DNA of 11,458 nt, from NCBI GenBank assembly GCA_902766585.1, contig CACXDV010000034.1, positions 1 through 11,458 on the forward strand. The letters run 5' to 3'. Source of the stretch: an uncultured Ruminococcus sp. GTDB lineage: Bacteria; Bacillota; Clostridia; Oscillospirales; Acutalibacteraceae. The position numbers were made by a program, and so were the translations under genes. Each line of letters opens with the position of its first letter. The stretch's first letter is position 1. The notes below the pieces were generated by a model that was not told the DNA's origin, did no database searches, and saw nothing but the letters and a program-made list of their open reading frames with translations. Shown here piece after piece: positions 6,494 to 11,458 of this stretch.

Positions 6494-7519
6494 ATGTCTG
6501 GGATATGGACGATTATTGCAGCGGCAGCTTCCTTTGCCGTTTCGGGATTGCTTGGAATGTGGCTTGTGCCTTTTTTGAGGAAGCTTCATTTCGGACAGAC
6601 TATACTTGAGGAAGGACCGAAATGGCACAAGGGAAAACAGGGTACTCCTACAATGGGAGGCTTTATGTTCATTATTTCCTCTATAGCAGTTACCGTTGCT
6701 TGTGTGGTCATTTATCATCTTACGGAAATAAAGAACAGCATACCTCCTGAAACAACACTGCAAAGCGCAAAGGTTTACGGCGGATTGCTGATGGCTGCGG
6801 CATTTGGTGCAATAGGCTTTCTTGATGACTATGTTAAGGTCGCAAAAAAGCGCAATCTCGGACTTACACCGAGACAAAAGCTGCTTTTGCAGTTTTTTGT
6901 GGCAATAGTATATATTGTTACCATGCATCTTTTCGGTGATGATACAAAGACATGGATACCCTTTGTCGGAATGGTCGATATCGGTATTCTGTATTATCCG
7001 ATAGTCGCAATACTTATTGTAGGTATTGTAAATGCTGTCAATCTCACCGACGGAATAGACGGTCTTGATGGCTCTGTGACCTTCTTTGCCTCACTGTTTA
7101 TGATGCTGATAGCCGGCTATACCACACGCACAGGGCTTTCCGTAATGTCGGCGGCTCTTGCAGGAGGCTGTCTTGGCTTCCTTATCTGGAATTTCCACCC
7201 TGCAAAAACCTTTATGGGTGATACAGGCTCTTTATACCTCGGCGGATATCTTTGTGCACTGCTTTGCGGTATGGATAAGGAGATACTGCTTATTCTTGCA
7301 GGTGCGGTATATATAATAGAAATGTTTTCTGTAATATTGCAGGTAACATATTTTAAGGCTACCCATGGCAAAAGATTATTCAAAATGAGCCCGATTCATC
7401 ATCATTTTGAAATGTGCGGCTGGGGAGAGGTCAAAATCGTAATTGTATTCAGTCTGGTTGAAATACTGTTCTGCGCGGCAGCACTTGCTCTGGTCATATT
7501 TGGCGGTGCCTGCTGCTGA
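6494..7519 (+). CDS. mraY: Phospho-N-acetylmuramoyl-pentapeptide-transferase MraY
   Basis: MraY moves phospho-MurNAc-pentapeptide from UDP to undecaprenyl phosphate, giving lipid I at the inner face of the membrane. The 341-residue polytopic protein (about ten hydrophobic segments) carries all family signatures: GPKWHKGKQGTPTMGG at 41-56, FLDDY with Asp111/Asp112, NAVNLTDGIDGLDG at 180-193, MGDTGSLYLGG at 241-251 with Asp243, and SPIHHHFEMCGWGE at 299-312 with the HHH triad at 302-304. ATG 6494 follows AAAGGTGG (6477-6484) by 9 nt. The gene begins 56 nt after the PBP gene with no clear promoter or terminator between, so the two are likely co-transcribed. murD, which often follows mraY, is absent here. 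Confidence 0.98.
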   Translation: MSGIWTIIAAAASFAVSGLLGMWLVPFLRKLHFGQTILEEGPKWHKGKQGTPTMGGFMFIISSIAVTVACVVIYHLTEIKNSIPPETTLQSAKVYGGLLMAAAFGAIGFLDDYVKVAKKRNLGLTPRQKLLLQFFVAIVYIVTMHLFGDDTKTWIPFVGMVDIGILYYPIVAILIVGIVNAVNLTDGIDGLDGSVTFFASLFMMLIAGYTTRTGLSVMSAALAGGCLGFLIWNFHPAKTFMGDTGSLYLGGYLCALLCGMDKEILLILAGAVYIIEMFSVILQVTYFKATHGKRLFKMSPIHHHFEMCGWGEVKIVIVFSLVEILFCAAALALVIFGGACC

Positions 7520-7545
7520 TAATTTTGAAAGGAAGTGAAGTATAA

Positions 7546-8790
7546 GTGAATAGCTCCTCATCGCCCGCACGGCAGAGACCTGCTTTGCAGCCGAAGGGAT
7601 CTCCGGTCAATCAGCCTGAGTTTAAGGATATTCCCGGCGGCAAGGGCTTAACTAAAGTAAAAAACAAAATCAAGGTGTTTTCATACCGTCTCGGAATGGA
7701 TCTGACCTTCTGCTTTATCGTACTGCTTCTTGTAATAATAGGCATGATAATGATGTATTCCGCGAGTTATCCCTCTGCTCTTCGATATGAGGACAACAGC
7801 CAGGAATATCTTACAAAGCAGTTGATATTTGCTGCTTTCGGATTTGCTGCAATGATAATTATTTCATATTTTGATTATCATAAATTTCATTTTCTGGCAC
7901 CTTTTATATATTTAGGAGGAGTCGGACTGCTGCTGTATGTACTTGCAAGCAGCGGTGATGTCAAAAGGTGGGTGAATTTAGGACTGTTTTCCTTTCAGGC
8001 GTCTGAGGTCGCAAAATTTGCTCTTATACTTGCAATAGCCGATTGGTCGTCAAAGCATTTCAGAGATATGCATACATTTATTTGGGGAGTGCTTCCTCCG
8101 CTTATTATGACGGGTATCTATATATTCCTTCTTTATAAGGAGCCTCATTATTCGGGTATGGTCATCATGCTCATTTTAGGCGCAATAATGATGTTCATAG
8201 GAGGGGTAAGAAAGAGATACTTTATTATTGCCGGAATAGCAGTCGCCCTGCTTATTGCAGGTCTGCTTGTTACAGGAAAGCTCGGCTATGCCATGCAGAG
8301 ACTTGACGGCTGGGGACAGGCATTAAACTGCAGTCCCGGCGAAGATCTTTATGATACTACTTATCAGACAAGAAACTCTCTTTATGCAATTGGTTCAGGC
8401 GGTATATGGGGGCTTGGACTTGGACAGTCAAGACAGAAATATATGTATATACCTGAGGCACAGAATGACTTTGTATTTGCAGTTGTATGCGAGGAGCTTG
8501 GACTTGTAGGCGCTATACTCATACTTCTTCTGTTTATTTTCCTTGTATGGAGGGGTATCATCATTTCCATGGGTGCAAATGATCCCTTCGGTTCAATGCT
8601 CGGAACAGGTCTTTCTGCACAGATCGGTATACAGGCTATACTTAATATTTTGGTTATCACTGACTGGCTTCCCAATACAGGTATCAGCCTGCCGTTTTTC
8701 AGCTATGGAGGTACATCTCTGGTAATGCTAATGGCGCAGATGGGAATAGTTCTGTCAATTTCACGATCTTCAAATCTTGATAAGGTATAG
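7546..8790 (+). CDS. ftsW: Peptidoglycan glycosyltransferase FtsW (SEDS family)
   Basis: FtsW polymerises lipid II into glycan strands at the septum together with the class B PBP. The 414-residue protein has a Ser/Pro/Lys-rich cytoplasmic tail of about 50 residues and then about ten membrane segments. Signatures are KRWVNLGLFSFQASEVAK at 140-157, the large loop with IPEAQNDFVFAVVCEELG at 302-319 (Asp308 aligns with the catalytic Asp of SEDS proteins), and NTGISLPFFSYGGTSL at 377-392. The usual QPSE reads QASE here (Ala152). The start is GTG 7546, 10 nt after AAAGGAAG (7528-7535). The first ATG in frame, at 7696, would leave almost no cytoplasmic tail before the first span and has no good ribosome site. 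RodA or SpoVE is possible in principle, but the dcw position favours FtsW. Confidence 0.95.
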   Translation: MNSSSSPARQRPALQPKGSPVNQPEFKDIPGGKGLTKVKNKIKVFSYRLGMDLTFCFIVLLLVIIGMIMMYSASYPSALRYEDNSQEYLTKQLIFAAFGFAAMIIISYFDYHKFHFLAPFIYLGGVGLLLYVLASSGDVKRWVNLGLFSFQASEVAKFALILAIADWSSKHFRDMHTFIWGVLPPLIMTGIYIFLLYKEPHYSGMVIMLILGAIMMFIGGVRKRYFIIAGIAVALLIAGLLVTGKLGYAMQRLDGWGQALNCSPGEDLYDTTYQTRNSLYAIGSGGIWGLGLGQSRQKYMYIPEAQNDFVFAVVCEELGLVGAILILLLFIFLVWRGIIISMGANDPFGSMLGTGLSAQIGIQAILNILVITDWLPNTGISLPFFSYGGTSLVMLMAQMGIVLSISRSSNLDKV

Positions 8791-8801
8791 GAGGAACGAA
8801 T

Positions 8802-9929
8802 ATGAGAATCCTTTTTGCAGGCGGAGGAACCGCCGGACATATCAATCCCGCTTTGGCTATTGCCGGCTATGTTAAGGAAAGACAGCCCGATGCGGAAATT
8901 CTTTATATCGGCAAAACAGGCGGTATGGAGGAAAGGCTCGTACCTCAGGCAGGCTTTGAGTTCAGAGGGATAAGCGTTCAGGGGTTCAGCAGAAGTATTT
9001 CTCCAAAAGGATTAAAGGATAATGTTGTCACCGTGAAAAAGGCGATAACAGGAGGAAGAGAAGCAAAAAAGATCATCAGGGAATTTGATCCCGATATATG
9101 TGTAGGCACAGGCGGATATGTCAGCGGTCCCGTACTCAGGGCAGCTGCAAAGCTTGGTATACCGACAATTATCCATGAGCAGAATGCATTCCCCGGAGTT
9201 ACCAATAAAATGCTTGCAAGACACGCCGACAGGGTAATGCTTGCCATGCCTGCTGCAGAAAAGCATTTTAAGGGGCATCCCCGCTTTGTGAATACAGGAA
9301 ATCCTGTCCGCGGAGAAATTCTTACCGCAGATAAGGAAAAATGCAGAAAGGAGCTTGGTCTTGATGAAAGGCCTGTTATCCTTTCCTTTGGCGGAAGCCT
9401 CGGAGCAAAGATCGTAAATGAATCCCTTGCCGATATTATCGCAAGAAGCGCAAAGGACGGAAAGTATCAGCATATCCATGCATACGGACAATATGGAAAA
9501 TGGTTCCCCGATCTACTGAAGGAAAAGGGAGCTGATCTTGACAATGCGCCGAATCTTGACATAAGGGAATATATCAATAATATGCCTGTTTGTCTTGCTG
9601 CTGCTGATCTTGTGATTGCCCGTGCGGGAGCAATAACACTCAGTGAGATACAGGTCAAGGGCAAGCCTTCTATACTTATACCCTCTCCTAATGTTGCAGA
9701 GAATCATCAGTTCCATAATGCCATGGCTCTCGTTGAAAAGAATGCAGCAGTAATGATCGAGGAAAAGGATCTTACGCCCGAAAAGCTTACAGAGGAGATA
9801 GACAAGCTTGCTTCCGATCCTGCAAGACTGAAGGAGTATTCCGAAAATGCAAAGAAAATGGCAGTTTCGGATTCGGCTAAAAGAATTTATTCTGTTATCA
9901 TAGAAGTTCTTGCAACCAAAGGGAAATAA
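8802..9929 (+). CDS. murG: Lipid II synthase MurG (UDP-GlcNAc transferase)
   Basis: MurG adds GlcNAc from UDP-GlcNAc to lipid I, forming lipid II on the cytoplasmic face of the membrane. The 375-residue GT28-family protein has two Rossmann halves. The N-terminal half has GGGTAGHINPALA at 7-19, with His13 matching the catalytic histidine, GTGGYVSGP at 102-110 and HEQNAFPG at 125-132. The C-terminal half has SFGGSLGA at 195-202, ARAGAITLSEI at 273-283 with Glu282 in the UDP-GlcNAc site, and NHQFHNA at 301-307. The common GGTGGH reads GGTAGH here. ATG 8802 has AGGAGG (8789-8794) 7 nt upstream, overlapping the ftsW stop (TAG 8788-8790), so ftsW-murG are tightly coupled. In many Firmicutes murB follows; here ftsQ does. 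Confidence 0.98.
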   Translation: MRILFAGGGTAGHINPALAIAGYVKERQPDAEILYIGKTGGMEERLVPQAGFEFRGISVQGFSRSISPKGLKDNVVTVKKAITGGREAKKIIREFDPDICVGTGGYVSGPVLRAAAKLGIPTIIHEQNAFPGVTNKMLARHADRVMLAMPAAEKHFKGHPRFVNTGNPVRGEILTADKEKCRKELGLDERPVILSFGGSLGAKIVNESLADIIARSAKDGKYQHIHAYGQYGKWFPDLLKEKGADLDNAPNLDIREYINNMPVCLAAADLVIARAGAITLSEIQVKGKPSILIPSPNVAENHQFHNAMALVEKNAAVMIEEKDLTPEKLTEEIDKLASDPARLKEYSENAKKMAVSDSAKRIYSVIIEVLATKGK

Positions 9930-9938
9930 TAATATAAT
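9910..9938 (+). promoter_or_regulatory. Possible promoter for ftsQ overlapping the murG 3' end
   Basis: TTGCAA (9910-9915) and a perfect TATAAT (9933-9938) are spaced by 17 nt. The -35 matches consensus at four of six bases and lies within the last murG codons. The start would fall near 9945, inside the left arm of the palindrome at 9942-9974. The AT-rich context makes a chance -10 possible. Confidence 0.45.
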
Positions 9939-9941
9939 ACG

Positions 9942-9974
9942 ATTATCACACATTAAACCATGATGTGTGATAAT
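9942..9974 (+). repeat. 12-bp-arm palindrome between murG and ftsQ
   Basis: The left arm ATTATCACACAT (9942-9953) and right arm ATGTGTGATAAT (9963-9974) are exact inverted copies around a 9-nt centre. There is no T-run after it (TCTGTTATTC), so it is not a standard terminator. Its place at the predicted start of the ftsQ promoter suits an operator or a 5'-end RNA-stabilising hairpin; an mRNA processing site between murG and ftsQ is a further option. Confidence 0.6.
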
Positions 9975-10015
9975 TCTGTTATTCAGCAAAATAAAAAGAA
10001 ACGGAGGATTGAAAA

Positions 10016-11458
10016 GTGAATAAGGACACCTCCGGAAGCGGTACCGGCAAAAGACCGCAGGGAAAAGGAAAGCCGAATAATAATGCGAAGCCGAAAAATA
10101 AACCTGTACCGTCACAAGTAAAGAATACAGCGTCAAAAATGAAGTCCGAGGAAAAGAATTCTCCGAAACCGGGTAAGACTTCTTCAGGAAAAGGAAAGCA
10201 GCGTCCTGAAAAAAGCAAGGTTTCCGGAAAAACAACGGCAGAGACCATAAAGATCGATAACGATACAGAATATCTTAAGGCGCTTCCTCCTCCGAAAAGA
10301 CCTGCAAATCCCTTTCTTGTGAGCCTTAAAAGGTTTGTACTCGGAGTTGTGGCAGTTATTCTGGTGCTGACGATTTTTATTGTTATTTTGTTCACGGTAT
10401 TCTTTAAGGTCGATGAGATCAGTGTCGAGGGTGAAACAAGGTACAATACAGAGGATATAATAAAGGAATCTCTGATAAACTACGGTGACAGCCTTATTTC
10501 ATGCAGTACTGCAAAGGGTGAGGAGAATATATATCATAAGTTCCCGTATATCGAGGAGGTTTCTATCGGAAAGCAGCTTTTTTCAAAGATAAATATAAGC
10601 GTCAAAGAGGCTGTTCCTGCTGCTATGATCGAAAGTAACGGCAAATATGTTGTGCTTAGTGAAAAGGGCAAGATAATCGAGGTCAATGACAAGAAGATAT
10701 ATGAGGATATCCCGACAGTACTCGGCGCAAAGCTTACAGAGGTGACATTATCTTCACAGATAAAATTTGAAGATGCAAACCTGAAAAAGTATCTTGAAAA
10801 AATATTTGAGTGTATCAAAGCTTATAGTATAACAAATATTCAGACACTTGATATCACAGATACATCAGCAATTACTCTGATAAAGAAAAATGGCTTTAAG
10901 ATCATTCTCGGAAACTTTGAGGAAATTGATTATAAGCTGAAAACTGCATCTACTATTTTATCGAAGAATGTAAAGGATGATGCAAAGGGAAGACTTGATG
11001 TTTCTCTTGCCACTCCAAAAACAAAAAAGTCCTTCTTAAAGCTTGGAGAAGAAGTCAGCAAGGTATCTGTTCCTGAGAAAAGCAGTGTATTTTCATCAAA
11101 GTCATCGGCAGAGAGTAGCAAGAGTGCTGAATCCTCAGAGGAAAGCAGTGAGGAGAGTACCGAAGAAAGCCCGAACTCAGAAAGCGCAGAGCCTGCTGAT
11201 GACGGTGGTAACGACGACGGCGGAAATGATGACGGCGGAAATGATGACGGCGGAAATGATGACGGCGGATACGATGACGGTGGAAATGATGACGGCAGTT
11301 ACGACGACGGCGGAAATGACGACGGCGGAAATGACGACGGCGGTTACGACGATGGCGGAAATGATGACGGCGGTTACGACGATGGCGGAAATGATGACGG
11401 CGGAAATGATGACGGCGGATATGATGACGGCGGAAACGATGACGGCGGAAATGTCGAC
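10016..11458 (+). CDS. ftsQ: Cell division protein FtsQ/DivIB with acidic repeat tail, 3' end missing
   Basis: The frame runs from GTG 10016 to the last base without a stop (481 codons seen). The ribosome site is CGGAGG (10002-10007), 8 nt upstream. In order: a disordered Lys/Gly/Pro-rich cytoplasmic tail (1-105), one membrane span (about 107-130), and a POTRA domain (about 131-199) opening FFKVDEISVEGETRYNTEDI. The FtsQ/DivIB beta domain covers about 200-345. A Ser/Glu linker (353-394) then leads to 17 units of DDGG(N/Y) from 395 to 479. FtsQ/DivIB binds FtsL and DivIC on the outer face of the membrane and helps activate septal wall synthesis. The core has the family layout, but ordinary FtsQ/DivIB proteins are roughly 250-300 residues. 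The repeat tail is far outside the norm. The gene is separated from murG by an 86-nt gap with a palindrome. Confidence 0.9.
   Translation, partial: MNKDTSGSGTGKRPQGKGKPNNNAKPKNKPVPSQVKNTASKMKSEEKNSPKPGKTSSGKGKQRPEKSKVSGKTTAETIKIDNDTEYLKALPPPKRPANPFLVSLKRFVLGVVAVILVLTIFIVILFTVFFKVDEISVEGETRYNTEDIIKESLINYGDSLISCSTAKGEENIYHKFPYIEEVSIGKQLFSKINISVKEAVPAAMIESNGKYVVLSEKGKIIEVNDKKIYEDIPTVLGAKLTEVTLSSQIKFEDANLKKYLEKIFECIKAYSITNIQTLDITDTSAITLIKKNGFKIILGNFEEIDYKLKTASTILSKNVKDDAKGRLDVSLATPKTKKSFLKLGEEVSKVSVPEKSSVFSSKSSAESSKSAESSEESSEESTEESPNSESAEPADDGGNDDGGNDDGGNDDGGNDDGGYDDGGNDDGSYDDGGNDDGGNDDGGYDDGGNDDGGYDDGGNDDGGNDDGGYDDGGNDDGGNVD
11198..11452 (+). repeat. Tandem 15-bp repeat array in ftsQ (17 units), coding DDGG(N/Y)
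   Basis: Seventeen in-frame 15-bp units, consensus GATGACGGCGGAAAT, encode DDGGN or DDGGY (one DDGSY at unit 7). Tyr ends units 5, 7, 10, 12 and 15, so a 75-bp, five-unit super-repeat (Y N Y N N) runs from unit 5 to unit 14. Units 10-11 and 12-13 are nearly identical 30-bp copies, which points to recent duplication. The last six bases (GTCGAC, Val-Asp) break the pattern at the window edge. Confidence 0.95.

Noticed and set aside
9942..9974. Xer dif site or intrinsic terminator for the murG-ftsQ palindrome
   Set aside because: The centre is 9-11 nt rather than 6 and the arms do not resemble known dif sites; no T-run follows, so it is not a standard terminator.
9513..10446. Two long minus-strand open frames antisense to murG and ftsQ
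   Set aside because: They mirror real + strand genes, are rich in Phe, Ser and Leu as expected from antisense of Lys/Glu-rich codons, and cross the palindrome; no domain recognised.
11198..11452. CRISPR array or RTX calcium-binding repeats as explanation of the tandem repeat
   Set aside because: There are no spacers and the frame is kept throughout, so it is not CRISPR. The unit is five residues (DDGGN/Y), not the nine-residue GGxGxDxxx of RTX.

Overview
The window looks like chromosomal DNA of a Gram-positive anaerobe of the class Clostridia, most like Ruminococcus (R. albus/R. flavefaciens type) in protein style. The reasons are the division and cell-wall (dcw) gene order, a PASTA-bearing class B penicillin-binding protein, a DivIB-type FtsQ, AGGAGG-type ribosome sites, moderate GC content by eye and TTGATT/TATAAT promoters. 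The species call is inference. All recognised genes are on the + strand. No mobile element, RNA gene or CRISPR array was seen.

Left part (1-1865): the 3' portion of an esterase of the enterochelin-esterase/esterase D type, whose 5' end lies outside the window. A 223-nt gap follows with a good promoter and, just before the next gene, a near-perfect match to the clostridial Rex operator. Then comes a membrane-anchored SPFH/prohibitin-family protein, closed by a strong intrinsic terminator.

Middle and right (1866-11458): a dcw cluster in the order mraZ - rsmH - ftsL-like - class B PBP with PASTA domains - mraY - ftsW - murG - ftsQ/divIB. The main promoter lies before mraZ and is followed at the start of transcription by three 10-bp direct repeats that resemble a MraZ operator. 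The cluster appears to be cut into transcription units. A long hairpin with a T-run lies after ftsL, directly followed by a near-consensus promoter for the PBP gene. A possible promoter with a 12-bp-arm palindrome lies between murG and ftsQ. The cluster lacks the mur ligases (murE, murF, murD, murC) and murB that usually sit among these genes.

How the genes work together: MraZ and RsmH are the regulator and 16S rRNA methyltransferase that head most dcw clusters. MraY makes lipid I and MurG turns it into lipid II. FtsW polymerises lipid II into glycan at the septum and the PBP crosslinks it. The FtsL-like protein and FtsQ/DivIB are the bitopic scaffold that holds and activates FtsW-PBP. The FtsQ here carries an unusual outward-facing Ser/Glu linker followed by at least 17 copies of a five-residue Asp-Asp-Gly-Gly-Asn/Tyr repeat. 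The window ends inside that gene, so its true C-terminus is unknown.

The points most worth checking are the Rex-like site before the SPFH gene, the MraZ-like repeats, the internal terminator/promoter pair, the murG-ftsQ palindrome and the FtsQ repeat tail.
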